A stretch of 64,000 bases of DNA. It comes from Chara braunii. Taxonomy: Eukaryota > Streptophyta > Charophyceae > Charales > Characeae. Under the pieces are notes generated by a model that searched no databases, was not told the DNA's origin, and saw only the letters and a list, made by a program, of their open reading frames with translations. The stretch's first letter is position 1; each line of letters starts with the position of its first letter. Shown piece after piece: positions 1-12,660 of this stretch. A program made the position numbers and the translations under genes. The stretch lies in assembly GCA_003427395.1 (NCBI GenBank), contig BFEA01000004.1:948857-1012856 (forward strand). The letters run 5' to 3'.

Positions 1-113
1 TGAGCACCAATGGAGAGAACCGATGAGCACCAACGGAGAGAACACGAGAGAACACGATGAGCACCAATGGAGAGAACACGATGAGCACCAATGGACAGAG
101 CACGAATCGAAGC
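1..113. repeat. 24-bp minisatellite at window edge
   Basis: Four imperfect copies of a unit beginning TGAGCACCAATGGAGAGAAC lie head to tail; one copy has an internal duplication of the GAGAACAC part. The array may continue outside the window. An open frame runs through it, but the repeat alone explains that frame and I call no gene. From 114 to about 1467 I see no supported gene. Confidence 0.7.
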
Positions 114-1467
114 ACGGATCCACGGATGAATGATGAGCACGAATGCAAGCACGGCACCCAAGTCCCCGCCTTGGGTCACGGGAACCCGACCAAAGGTTGG
201 GTATTCCCATTAAAAGACCTTGAAAATGTTGTCGTCGTCAATAACCAGGTAAACTATGATACAGCACTGCGAAAGCGACTACATACGTTGTGTTTTGGTT
301 GGATGAAAACCAGGTGCATGGACAGGGCCATGAGATCCGGAGGCCTGGAACAGTAACTGGCGGCCTGGAAATATCACCAAGTCAGTCCCAAGGAGTACTT
401 CGGTAAAATATGACCAGGTTCACGGGTGGACGAGAGCCAGGCCTGGAACTGATATAGGAGAACGCAGGGGGTTGTGACGGATATTGGGACATTGAGATGC
501 GTACCCCGATACCTCAATACCAAGTTCAGAATAAGAGAGGCCCAGTGGGAGATCCATTCCTAGGGGAGGGAGATGATGGCCCATCAAACAGGGATTAGTG
601 CAGGCCGCTATAATCATTGTGCCCCACGTGGTAAGACCTCGCACCGTGTCAGGGAAACAAACCGAGGCAAGAAATGAGTGGGTGGAGAGAATGGAGAAGA
701 GACCCCGGGGCATAGAGCTCTTTCAAGAGGTAGTAGCGCAAACCCTTTCAGTCACTTAAACATGGCACGCTGATAAGTAAGAACACATACCCAGTCATCC
801 CAAATAAGCCGAACTTTAGTAAAATAAGCCCTCAGCGCTTGGTCAAACAAGATATTAGGAAGCCTTAGAGCAGATAGTTTGATTTTGAAATCACCAGTAA
901 ATGGCATGAGCCTTGCAGAAAACGACCTCGTAGCCATCATCAAAAGAGTCTTGGTGCGTCAATCATAAAAATCATCAATGACAGGCGTCGCATTTTGGAT
1001 CTCAAAAATTTGCGGTGAGGGGCCCCACGGCCCATGCACTGGTGGTTGCGGATCAGATGCTCGTTAGTGTTGGACGAATGAAATTGTGAAATGTGCAGGA
1101 TTTTTTGTATCTGAGAAAATCCCTACTTCCTGTACTACGGTAGTTCTTAGGCGAATGTTTTCGTCATAACCATGGTAAAAAATCTCAGAGTTCCTGTGCC
1201 GCCCTCATTTGACCCCAGATTCGGTAAGCTGACAAGAACAACGACATTCAGACTGCCCAATACTTGCACTTCAGGATTTTCAGACTGCCCAAAACTCTCA
1301 CTTCAGAATATTTATTTCTGTAATTTAATTCCTTATAACCACCTGTGCAACAAACATGCAAGGGCAGGGCATGGGGACACCCTCAACCTGTCTGTAAACC
1401 TTATTAGTAGTCCTGGTATATGTGTGATTCAGACAGAAAGAAAGATACTTGGATATATTTAAAAATT

Positions 1468-2711
1468 TTATCGTAATCTATCCACATCCCCTTTTAGATT
1501 TTCCACACATGAACCCCTTCCCCCTTCTGTTGCCCTGATCGTAGAGTACCCTTTTTCCACAAGGAAGTCCAATACCTTTTCGACAGCTTGGGTAATAGAC
1601 TGATGCGGAAGTTTAGAGAACATATCCTTAATATCGAACGAAGCCCCTTCTACGTCGGGGTCAGTCAATCTATTAATAGCTTTGTTCACGACCATAATCT
1701 TGCCTTTGATATGACATGTCATCCTCATATTGAAGTTAGAATGGCAGGGAAGTTTTCACAGAAGCGCAGTCACAGTCTTTTCGATCACCTTATCTTCTGT
1801 TTTTGTGGGTTCTGAGAAGGATGGAGAGATCGGTCGCCATCTCTGAACGTCCTTGTTTTTCGGAATGCAGTAGCATTTCCCAATTGACCCTGCTTCCTTC
1901 CACGAGGCAATCCTTGAGAAACCCTTAGCAATATATTCCTCCTTGTATTTTTTTACAATTGTTTTTTCATCCTTGTTCTTCACCACATACTCTGGGGAGT
2001 TTTCATAAAGAATACTCGTGACTTGAGAGTATATAACGGGACAGCAGAAGAAGAGATGACCTGGATTATGGTCTACAGGAGCATATACCAAAGTTCCGAT
2101 ATGAAATAGTAAGGTTAGGACGTTAGAAAGAGGTAGTCTCCCTTCAATATTCGTTTTAGTAGTTGTACTGCAGCAAGAAAGATCGGAAGCCTTAATTCTT
2201 GTTAGAAAACAAACTTCAGCAAATGCGTCCTGAATAGCATGGCGTAGGGCCGACAGGGATGTGTCAACGGAGGGTAGAGGAATGTTACGAGAATTGTACA
2301 TCAGAGAATTCAGATTGGGATGAAGTGTCCGTCCGTCTCGACCGGAGGGAGAACCGTGGAATACGAAGTCCAAGATGCAGACGTGGGAACAAAGAAAGAC
2401 AGGTATGTTTGCTTCAAACTCGAACATTGACAGGCGTCCTGAACAGGTTTCTTACGTTGAAAAACAATATGAATCCTATTATAAAAAAATGTTGGGACTT
2501 TCCGATCGGGGATCAGTTCAGTCAACAGCCGCTGACGAAGTTCCTGAATTCTAGTCCTTGACAACGAGAAATCAAACTTTAATTTGACGACTATTGTTGA
2601 TCGAAATCTTTGACCCACGTTTTCGGTGAACACCCTAGTCAAAATTCCTTTCAATATAGCTCGCTGTCGTGTGTTTTTGAATATCCCAACAACATTGTAT
2701 AAATCTAACAA
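1468..2711 (-). pseudogene. Reverse transcriptase of a Penelope-like or related retroelement, broken
   Basis: Read on the minus strand, this is a reverse-transcriptase-like frame in pieces: 2711-2310, then a frame change near 2420, then 2427-1756, an in-frame TGA, and 1728-1468. Visible landmarks in order are a PVDHNPG segment, an IPKNKDVQRWRPI segment like the PK-RPI block before the RT palm, and FDIKDMFSKLPHQSI, which resembles the first catalytic Asp motif of Penelope-like RTs. The piece stops soon after KGYSTIRATEGG, so the second catalytic motif is missing. The TGA sits in the same frame between 1756 and 1728, showing that these two pieces were one ORF. The gag-like ORF upstream on the same strand (2920-4307) fits as its first ORF. 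RT identity is fairly secure; the Penelope-like assignment is inferred from motif shape only. Confidence 0.6.
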
Positions 2712-2919
2712 ATCACCATTAGCTTTGTGATATAACTGCTTCCTACCAATGCTCCCTTGTTTCGATCGCCCTTATCCCTACGGGGTCGGAGGTGACAAGG
2801 TTGACAACCTCCCCTTGTTGCAACAGAAGTCGGGATCCTCCTAATAACACTTTACCAAATCCTACAGTAATAGTAGCCGTCCCTAATAGCTTTTTAACCC
2901 TTGTCCATCCGTCCAACCA

Positions 2920-4307
2920 CTAGTTCCCTGGAGTGGTGGTCAGTATACCTTTCGCGTGTCCAGAAGCATAAGCTTTGTCCAAGATTCTGACGATAGAGAA
3001 GTCTCCGATGCTAGTAGAGGAAGAAGAGAACTCGTCAGTAAAGCAAACGCTGGGACAATGGAACCGTTCATGTGTAAAGCGCAGGGGTTCGAACACGTAG
3101 TCCAGTTGCAGCTCTCTGTGTCGCGATGGATGGTCCTGCCGTAGTTGGAAGGACGAGAGTGGGTTCCACAGGGGTGGCGATAGGTGGAGGAGAAGATCGG
3201 CGAGGTGGTCGAGGTGCGGATGAAGGCGGAGGAGGAAGAGTAGAAGGAGGGGGAGGAGGAGGGGAAGGGGGAAAGACTTGGAGTCTAAGGGATGGGGGAG
3301 ATTGAGCGGAGGTCGATGGTTTAGAGTTTGCAGAAGTTGTCGGAGGTGGCTGTCTAGGAACAACACCTCATGGAGCCGGATTACTACCCCGCCCCACCAT
3401 GTGTCTCAAGTCGTCGAGTTCCTGACAGATTATCAAAAGTGTGTTCTCGGTTGTTTCTTGATTCTGTTGCATTGCGCTCTTCACCTTTTCTTGACTACGC
3501 TTCGGACAATTCATCTCCATCGCCATGAGTCCCGCCTGCAAACCGTTCGATGGTTCGTCAACTTTCTGCTTCCCTTTCTGCTGTTCGGTTGGTGAGCCCT
3601 GCGCCACCTTATCGTTAGATCTCTTACGTCCCTCTTCTTCCAATGCCCTAATACGACTCTCTATCTTGTTCTGATCACCTGCTTCGATTCTCTCTAATTC
3701 TGCCCATATCTTTTTATTATTCTCACTGATCTTCGTCAGCAGCTCTATCTCTGTACTCGAACTATGACCTTTGCTGCAAATAGCTGAACCAATTATTTTC
3801 CTCATCCTTGCGTCCTTCTCAATTGCCTTTTTTCCTTCTCTAGTTTCTTCTTGTTCTCGTCCTCTCGTTGCTGCTTTTTCTGTTCCTCCTTCGCTTTTTG
3901 CTCCGCTTCCTGTTTTCGTCTTTCCTTCTCTTCACGTTTCTCGTTGATAAGCTCTTGCAGTAGCACCGCCACCTCAGGATCTCTTTGCACCACCACTTCC
4001 CGAGCTTGATTACCCTGCCAGTAGTTGCGATTACCACCAGTGGTAGGATTGTTGTTGTTCATAGTAGTAGAAGCACCGGAGTCCGTAGGTAGAGGAGGCG
4101 CCGGAGGAAGTGGCCTAGCCGCATGAGGTGCGGGGAGAAGGGGTGGAGTGGAGGTGGAAGAGGAGGGAAATGCCTATTTGGTGCGCACTTGCACCACGAC
4201 CGGACAATCGTGTACCCAATGGCTAAGATCACCACAGGCCAAACACGGTCTCGGCCCATTGTTATTCCCCACGCACCAGGCCATTCGCAACAATCGACTC
4301 CACGCAA
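2920..4307 (-). pseudogene. Gag-like ORF1 with CCHC zinc knuckle and coiled coil, broken
   Basis: On the minus strand a zinc knuckle, CLACGDLSHWVHDC (CX2CX4HX4C), is encoded at 4245-4204. An in-frame TAG at 4176-4174 follows. The same frame then continues through a proline-rich stretch into 4062-3802, which has a long charged Lys/Glu/Gln helix typical of a coiled coil. The chain resumes in another frame at 3805-3368 (charged, with ISENNKKIWAELERIE), stops, and runs on in frame as a Pro/Ser-rich segment to about 3070. The order zinc knuckle, proline-rich, coiled coil, proline-rich resembles the nucleic-acid-binding first ORF of a retroelement. The broken RT lies just downstream on the same strand. 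At least two stops and one frameshift make this non-functional as assembled. Confidence 0.6.
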
Positions 4308-4379
4308 ACAGAAAAAATTCTATAAATACTACAACTACAATCATCCGACAAGGTTAAGATAGTCGAATCCCACCCTTAA

Positions 4380-5222
4380 CTGGTTGTGCAACCGGGTTCT
4401 TCACGTAAGCGCTTCACAACGTATCGTCCAACGAATAATTACGATCACCCACCAATCAAAGTCAAAACTAAGTTGGTTAGCAACCTATCACATGTTGAAA
4501 AAGGATACAACCTGAGTGGTTGAACCGACCAGCAACACTCACTTCATGAACAACATTGAGTAGAGGGGAAGAAGAACATAGTCCAAACGTCCATGTCACA
4601 CATACCAAATGAGATGAAGGACACACGTACGCACAATATCGTCAAGGCACACAGAATAAGATTAAATCGTGAAAACATCAGAGTAGCCGAGTGTAGACGT
4701 TGACTCCTCCTTACTGGCAGCTCCCTACATGTTTTGGTTGATGTCAGTCAGTCGACCATCTTCAGGGGAGATAACCTTGACAGAGATACGTACGAGTATC
4801 GCCTAGTCAACTATAAGTACCATCATGCATCCTCGTACGCTGTGGCTCATACGATGGCCCACGTCCCTTCATGGCTTGTACCGTCAGAATGCCACCCGAA
4901 AAAATGTGTCCTTACTGCACCTACTTTCTTATTCAGCTAAAATCCAGAAAATTGTTATGCCAAGAGGGACTGATCCTTGGGAACCGAAGAAAAACGTGGT
5001 TTCCAAAAGATTCTGGACAGATGAAAGGAGAAAAGGACGGAAGAGTGCTCCTTTGGTATTCACCCACTTGGAAAGAATAAAGATTTCGAATCAGATTGGA
5101 AAAGACTTAGACCAGCTAGCAAAGCAGCGAATACGACGCATGGCTGGATCTTTTCGAGTCCTTTAGAATAGTGAAAAAGGGGAAGGAAGGACGTGAAAAG
5201 AGGAGGGAAAAAAGTGAAAAAG
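4380..5222. other. No gene seen
   Basis: This stretch has only short overlapping frames in several phases, with no recognisable domain, tRNA or repeat structure. Confidence 0.4.
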
Positions 5223-5334
5223 AGGGGCCACCGGTGAGGGCTAGAGGATTTCGGTTGAAGACTTTAGACCTTGTCGCGGCTTAGAGCGCAAACTTTAGGA
5301 GCAACCCTGGAGAGTCACGAGTTCAAGTCCTCTG

Positions 5335-5432
5335 GAAGCGGAGAAGAAAAAAGAAAAAAGAAGAAAAAAGAAAAAAGAAAAAAGAAAAAAGAAAAAAGAA
5401 AAGAAAAGAAAGAGAGAAGGAAAAAGAAAAAG
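5335..5432. repeat. A-rich purine tract, possible SINE tail
   Basis: A run of GAAAAAA-type units follows a sequence containing GAGTTCAAGTCC (5319-5330), which resembles a Pol III B box. Similar CCACCGGTG and TCACCGGTGG strings sit on both sides (near 5229 and 5435). A tRNA-derived SINE with an A-rich tail is possible, but I cannot fold a tRNA head, so this is only suggestive. Confidence 0.35.
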
Positions 5433-5559
5433 TGTCACCGGTGGAGGCCTTCTTTAAAAAATAAGCCTAACTTTGCCGATATCCCAATTTTTCACCGCCC
5501 AAAGTTTGTAATTGCATTAATGAACCAGATATCCGGATAGTCCCATATGCGTAACTAAG

Positions 5560-7900
5560 TCTGTAAGGCTAGTAGCATGGGGACACGTGTCAAGAAGTGT
5601 AGGGTAGCAAGTACAGTGTGGTTGTTGTGTCATACGAGGGTGGTGTAGCAGCATGGGGACACGTTGTGAGGAAACCCGGGGAGGGGCGCCTACAGATTGT
5701 TGAAGCCAAGGGTCACGGCGCCTGTCACTCGCCGCGCCCGCTTCCGAGGTCCTCAGCGACCTGCAGGGTAGCGGTATATGACCTGTTCCCCCTGTCTTTC
5801 CCTAGGGGACGCTGGGGTCACATCTTTCGTATACTTTTGCGAAGCTCGAGTTGCAGTACTCAGCCAAAATAGTTGTGATAAAACGATGCTTACTTCACGT
5901 TAGCCTACTAGTGTGATGGAGGACTGAAGTCAAGTTCGGCTCACCTTTGACCAGCAAGGGTAACCGTAGTCTGACCCAGACTCGGATTACGGCGTTCAAC
6001 CGAGGTAACAGTGAGCGAGACTGCGTTCAGTTCATAGTATTTTGTATACGTAAAAGTTAACTGCAGTAAGCTCTCTTTTACAGCGCATAGCAAAAAAATA
6101 AGAGTCAATTAAACGGGATCAATTTATAATCATTAACAAGGGAGCAGAACACTGAAGCAAAGCCCGTTCCTCAGTCGGGAAGATCGCTTTTCCTACTTCC
6201 GTTTCCCCCTTTTCTCTGCACAGTTCCCCTTTTTCTCTGCACAGTTCCCCTTTTTCTCTCCCTCTCTGTCCTCTCTCACTCTCGTCAACTTGCATGACAC
6301 ACGCACGCTCCTGCTATAACCATGACTCGATAGCTGAGAGTTGGGTGCACCTATTCATGATAAGAGTCTCTTTTTGTGAGTTCTCCAAAATTTGAATGGC
6401 AACAATAATACTAAATAAATAATTAGATAGTAAATTAGCACCCACTCTTCTCTTTCTCGCCCTCCTCCTTTTACAGTGCACGTCCCTCGTTCACCGCACT
6501 AGCCAAGGAGTCGTTTGCAATTGAAGTTTCAATGAATCAAAATAAAATAAAACAACACAATCATATGGGTTGTCCCGCATGTCCCATCTGCAGATGCCCC
6601 CTTCCCCTTCCCGGGGGGGACCAACTTGACTTTCACTCAAGACCACTTCGTCTTACCTCTCTAGCAACCCAGTTGGCATTGAAAAACGTTTGCCCCCCCC
6701 TCCAACGGAAGACTAGCAGAGATGACCTTGATGACTTTATTCCGCAGGCCCCGTGACAGGTCCGCGGTTGAAACTGTACCTGCTCGTAGCAAGGTACCTG
6801 ATCACAACATAAAGTAAAAAACTCTTGTTGGCTGCGACGAAATCACTTAATCTCAGGCCGCCGAGTGAAATCGCTCCCACCAACAGCAGGACTACTTGAT
6901 CAGAAATCACCAAACCTTCTCAAATGCAGCGAGGTTGCCTGTTCGAAGTTCACTAATTGAGAACGCTCCCGCCCCGTACTACTCTTCCACTTCTTCCAAC
7001 ACTTCCTCACAGCGCGTTACCTTCTCTATAGGGCAGCGCACTCATTGCTTCTGACTCAATGCACTCTCTCTTCCTTAGTTGATACCCTCGCTGTTTTACT
7101 TTGTATCTCTCACACATATGAACATTCCCTCTGGGCGGCTCGCCGCACGAGCGCAGACTCTTACGCCTCCCGCCCATCAGCTCACTTGCATTCTCAAATT
7201 TTCCCAGAAGTAGTAGAGACAGATCAAAGCTCTGAGTTAAATAAACGTCCGTCGGATAATTATTAATATTAATAAGGAAGGGAGACGAATTCCCTCTCAC
7301 ACTCTTTTGCCTACCCACTCTCTCTTGAACATTCCCTTTTCTTTTCTCTCTTTACATTCTCTCTCTCTCCCCTCTCTTCTTACCCTCGCTTTTACACTCA
7401 GGTCCGCGACAGCAGCCCGTGCTTACATCTTTGCCCGCCGAGCCACTTCGCGGTCCTTATCTCGGGCGTTCTTGGCGCTCAACAATTTTACCAGCATTTG
7501 CGAAGTCACACGACTGATCATCACTAGACACGCACCTCCACAGATTTCCAGCGCACTGCACCGTGAGTTCGTGCCAACAGGTAGCACGTGTGACTGCACT
7601 GTGAATGCAGAGCCTCCTTGGACTGTGTACGCTTGGCACCCCCTTCTGTCCGCCCTCTAGGCTTGCGAAATGGGCGCTGAGCACGCTGTGCGCGCTGTCC
7701 ACTTCCCCCTTGGTACTGTGCCCCAACCGTGCCCTTTCCTGAGCGCAAGCGTAGACCGAGTTCACCTCACGAAACTCCTCCTGTCTGCCCCCTTCGCCAT
7801 CCTGCCTAAAGCGTTGTGGGGACTGCGTACGCCAGGCGCGCTTACCCCGTCTGAATTCCCCCTTTCCTTTGGCCCGCCTGACTATATCCTGTCGGTATCT
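5560..7900. other. No gene seen; short tandem repeats
   Basis: No coding domain is recognisable. Near 6205-6260 a 22-bp CTCTGCACAGTTCCCC-containing unit is repeated about twice. The AGCATGGGGACACGT string occurs near 5573 and 5650. The many open frames here overlap in both strands without family features. Confidence 0.4.
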
Positions 7901-7917
7901 TTCTGAGCAGCCGAGAC

Positions 7918-9910
7918 CACCGGTACCAGCCTCAGGTGAGGCCCAGTCCGAGAACAGATGGTTAGTGGCCCCGATCCTCGACCTATGGTCCCCAAAAATA
8001 ACGATCGAACGAAGCCCCCTTAAGTCAAAGGTCATATTGCACTAGACCAATAGCAAACTTGCAGCCGTTGGTTGCCACAGAGCCCTCAGCGCGGTTCCAG
8101 GAAGGGAGGCAGTCCAGCGGACTGCATACCGCCGAAACAATTAAGACTGTCAAACCCATACGGTTCACGGTTCACCGTATCACAGAAGCTCAACCGAGCT
8201 TCCCAGTTAGCGGCACCTGTGCCAATCCAATAAAGGAGACCAATTCAACTCAGCGTCCCTCCAAAAATGTGTGTTCCATGCCGCAGGCGACTGCAATCGA
8301 GTCGAACCAAAGATCGTCTCAAACCAAGGCCCGTTCCTTGACCATTCTGGATACCGTGGCTGTTCCAAACCAGCAGCTGTACCAAATCAGCGCAGAATAC
8401 CATGACGTGTTGTAGATGCCCCACGCCAACTCAAGACAAATGATTATTCCGTACCAGGGCCAAGAATGTCTAATCCGCAGTCATGGCACCCCTTATGTCA
8501 CCATACTAATGCCGTGAATGTCGAGGTTGAATCCAAAATAATTGTTGGAGCCCACAACAACTCGATGCCGAACCTTAAGTAATCACTCGGGAGTTGTTGT
8601 AACTTGTATTGCGCCAATGACGAACCAAGACCATAAAAGAAATCGATGTTTAGTCAATAACGAGGCTGAAATATGCCGCATACCGCACAATACCGCAATC
8701 TCGTGATACCATCGGACCTGCTCCGAGGCAGACTGTCATACCCGAGCCGAACCATTATCATACCAGTACCGAAGCCGAATACAAGTTCGAACCATAACAG
8801 CCAGTACTGTGGCAATGCCGGATCAACACGAGTGTAAAATAACCGTCTCGAACTGTAGTAGCCTCGTACCGTACCGATACCGAACCAATACCGAGCTTGT
8901 AACATGTCGAGCACCGTACCAGCCTCAGGTGAGGCCCAGTCCGAGAACAGATGGTTAGTGGCCCCGATCCTCGAGCTATGGTCTCCAAAAATAATGATCG
9001 AACGAAGCCCCCTTAAGTCTAGGCCATATTGCACTAGACCCAGTAGCAAACTTGCATCCTTTGGTTGCCACAGAGCCCTCAGCGAGGTTCCAAGAAGGGA
9101 GGCAGTCCAGCGGACTGGATACCACCGAAACAATTAAGACTGTCAATCCCATATCGTTCACGGTTCACTGTACCGCAGAAGCTCAACCGAGCTTCCCAGT
9201 TAGCGGCACCTGTGCCAACCCAATAAAGGAGACCAATTCAACTCAGCGTCCCTCCAAAGATGTGTGTTCCATGCCGCAGGCGACTGCAATCGATTCGAAC
9301 TAGGGATCGTCTCAAACCAAGACCCGTTCCCTCACCATTTCGGATACCGTGGCTGTTCCAAACCAGCAGCTGTACCAAATCAGCGCAGAATACCATGACG
9401 TGTTGTAGATGCCCCACGCCAACTCAAGACGAATGATTATTTCGAACCAGGGCCCAAAATGTCTAATCCGCAGTCATGGCACCCTTGTGTCACCATACTA
9501 ATGCCGTGAATGTCGAGGTTGAATCCGAAATAATTGTTGGAGCCCACAACAACTCAATGTCGAACCTGAAGTAATCACTCGAGAATTGTTGTAACTCGTA
9601 TTGCGCCAATGACGAACCAATATCATAAAAGAAATCGATGTTCTGTGAATAACGAGGCTGAAATATGCCGCATACCGCACAATACCGCAATCCCGTGATA
9701 TCATCGGACCTGCTCCGAGCCAGACTGTCATACCCGAGCCGAATCATTATCATACCAGTACCGAAGCCGAATACCAGTTCGAACAATAACAGCCAGTACT
9801 GTAGCAATGCCGGATCAACACCGAGTGTAAAATAACCGTTTCGAACTGTAGTAGCCCCGTACCGTACCGATACCGAACCAATACCGAGCTTGTAACATGT
9901 CGAGCACCGT
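7918..9910. repeat. 993-bp tandem duplication
   Basis: Two direct copies lie end to end. ACCAGCCTCAGGTGAGGCC starts at 7925 and again at 8918, and the end of each unit (GAGCTTGTAACATGTCGAGC) recurs with the same 993-bp offset. The copies differ by scattered substitutions and small indels. The second half of each unit is rich in TACCGA/ACCGAACC short motifs, as in an old internal satellite. Frames inside the unit (for example on the minus strand of each copy) look alike because the DNA is duplicated. I see no protein domain. Confidence 0.85.
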
Positions 9911-10199
9911 ACAATGCCGCAGTGCCGTAACAGTACCGAACCATAGTGCCAAGCCCGAAGCGAACCTAAGGGACGGTACCGCACCTGCTTCGGACCACGT
10001 ACCCGAACCAAACCGGATACAAAAGGAATATAGTTGGACCAAGGCAGCACCAACCCACGCTGTCCATGCAGCCATCCTCGGAACATCCCGACTCAATAAG
10101 GTCAGAGATCAAGTAAATTGGGAAAGTGACACGGAAAATCTCGATCGTCGGGGAACAATGAAAAAGTTAGAGTTCAGAGAATTTGACCAAATCTGGGTT

Positions 10200-11110
10200 C
10201 TGAGCTGACGGTGGTTAATCCAAGCAATATCAGGCTAGGCATCGAATAATCATTAGTTCCTGTCCGTTCCACCATTTTCAATCATTTTCCCTTTTTCTTA
10301 GTTCTATAGTTCGAAATAGCAGAATAAACGTAAGTTCACCAAAATTAAATTTTAAGGCAGTTTAATTAAATAGTTAAAATTATCTTGTTTCTTTTCTCCT
10401 TGATTATTTTTAATCTTTTTTCTTTGTTTTTGATTTTATTGCCGAAACATATAAAGATGGAGTCTTTTCTGGAATTAAACGCCACGGAAAATAAGAAAAT
10501 TAAAGAATATTACGTTTTTCTCTTCCCTTCTACTGTTCTTAATCTCCTCTCCCATTTTTTATTTAGGTACCAAAATCAACAAAAAATTGAGTCGCCATTT
10601 CGACCCCAATCTTATGCTGCAAAAGGCGTCACGGCGGGGTCGGTTCCCGCGATGCCTCCGTGCGGCCGGCCATTACAAGTCTAGCCTCGCCTGCCGAGAC
10701 CAGCTACATAATTTGTCGTTTTCAAGGGTTACTTTTGTTAGATGTCATGGAGAAAATTAGGGGTTCCTTCGCCCTTCTATTATTTTAACTATTTTTCTTA
10801 TTTCTTAGTTCTATATAATAAATAATGAAATTAAAAGGATTTCATCAGAAATAGTTTCCGACGAGACTCAATAAAACATCAAATTCTCCTGTTTCTTCGT
10901 CTTTTCTTGCTTTTTATCCCTTTTCTTGTTTTTAATTTTATTGCGGGAAACACCAAATAATGAGGGTGATTCCATAGAAAGTGAATATCAAGGAAATTTA
11001 GTAAAATAAAGAATATCCTGTTGTTGTTTTTTTTTCTTTCATTTTCAATTCTCTTTCCCATTTTTAATTTTAATATTAAAAATTAAAGAAATGTGAGACT
11101 CCTCTCTCGG
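10200..11110. repeat. AT-rich region with degenerate internal repeats
   Basis: Pyrimidine-rich segments at about 10384-10460 and 10886-10965 resemble each other (TTGTTTCTT...TTTTAATTTTATTGC...). A second pair follows at about 10500-10570 and 11005-11080, giving an offset near 500 bp. A GAGTCGCCATTTCGACC string at about 10589 resembles GGAGTCGCCACCGAAAG near 42672. This could be a non-coding or LTR part of the gypsy element to the right, but I could not define LTR ends. Confidence 0.4.
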
Positions 11111-11598
11111 GTCAGTTGGACAGCGTGAAAGGGCCTTGTCAAGGCCTATTCTCAAATCATCGTCCCGCGGCCAATCGTTTCAGGAACAGGCTTGGAGCGG
11201 GCGGAAATGAGGTAGAGAACAAGGTAGCCATCAGGGCGGCGAAGCGGTAGTTCCCCTCGTCAATCTTGAGGGCTAGTCTTGATGGTTGACACACCCAAAA
11301 TTAGGGGTGGTCTGGCTACCCCTCATTTTCCCCAACCAGTCAGGAAAGAGTCCCGACCGATTCTCTCTCAGATAAATTTTCTAAGGGTCAATCTGTCGGT
11401 ATTAGGGCGATCGACTGGCCTTCGATCGCCCGGCAAACAAGCCCGGACCTCCTCTCGATGCCCCCGTCGAGCCCGCTCGTCTCGATCAGATGAATCGTAT
11501 CAGATCTAAGTGGACTACGCGCGCACGACGCGTATGCTTTCACTTTTCGGTTTGACGCTTGGGTTTCTCAGGAATTATGGGGTTGAGAGGGTGCTTCT

Positions 11599-12660
11599 TC
11601 ACTCTCTTATGTCGCAGTCGTTTGGGCTTTGATACAGGGGTATTCCTTTGCTTCTTCTTTCCTTGGGATGCCAGTGTGTCAGTCGCGCCACTCTTCCTAA
11701 TGCGGACTCTACGCTTAGGTCTTGTAAAACAAAAATCCATTTCTTTTTCTTGCCTAGCGTTAAGCCCTTCACTTTCCCGGTCTTTACTCTCTTCCTCTTC
11801 TTTGAACTTTGACCTACCTCGAACCGTCTCGACGGTCCTTCGTCTGCCGCCTTAGCTTTCCCTTTTCCTCTAGGGTCTGATACCACCGGTACAGGAGTAT
11901 GTGTCTCTCTTGGCCTAAGCAACTTAAGCCTAGCCCCAGTCACAGGATATTTCCACTTCGATCCATCTAGCTCAGCAATCATATATGTTACCCAGGTTAG
12001 TGCACCGACCACACGATAGGGTCTCATCCATCTGTTAGCTAGTTTTCACGTCCATGTTCTCTCTAATGCGTCGTCATAAAGGAGAACCATATCGCCGACT
12101 TTAATCTTTCCCTTTCTGCTTCTGACGTCTTTATCCCATCTACCTTTGCTTTTGTCTCTTTCCACTGCCAGTCGATTAGCCGCGGTCATGAGATTATTTT
12201 CCAGTCCATAAGCTATCTATCTAGTCCTAGCTGCCTGTAATTCCTCTCGCGTCCTGTTATCTGTCCAGGTAACTGTAGTTCAACTGTTGACATGGACCTC
12301 TATAGGCAGAGGGCAGTGTCTCCCAAACCATAGAGTGTAAGGAGGATAGCCTGTGCTAGCCCGAACTGTGACATTATGCACCCAAATCGCATACCGAAAA
12401 TATTTCGGCCAGTCACTATCTTTCCCTCTACACCACTTGGATAAAGATGCTATTAAAGACTAGTGGCCTCGCTGTACAGGCGCATTGGACTGAGGGTGAT
12501 AGACAGTAGCTATAGATACTCTAGCTCCTGCTTTGTTGAACACGCTATGAACCTCATTCGCTAGGAACTCTGTCCCTTTATCCATCACAATCTTACTGAC
12601 ACACCCGTATCTAGAAAGATATTATAGGACGAAGTTCGTAACCTCTTTTGCAGCTTTCGT
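11599..12660 (-). pseudogene. Ty3/gypsy integrase core end and C-terminal region, broken
   Basis: Minus-strand continuation of the integrase. A frame with MDKGTEF (second catalytic Asp, about 12585-12565) runs to HPQSNAPVQRGH. In gypsy integrases this last block normally reads NAPVER, so the catalytic Glu is replaced by Gln at 12474-12472. A TAA and a TAG interrupt the frame. Further on, NRLAVERDKSKGRWD-like and VGDMVLLYDDALERTW-like blocks lead into the 12027-11599 frame (MRPYRVVGALTWVTYMIAE, then KLLRPRE). This is the typical integrase C-terminal binding region, followed by a basic tail. The element is dead by stops and by the Glu-to-Gln change. Confidence 0.75.

Noticed and set aside
7007-10208. 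Several frames of 100-200 codons on both strands
   Set aside because: They overlap in opposite strands, recur because of the 993-bp duplication, and show no domain.
10560-11110. LTR of the minus-strand gypsy element
   Set aside because: I could not find a matching copy on the right side of the element (16-17.5 kb) or clear TG...CA ends with a target duplication.
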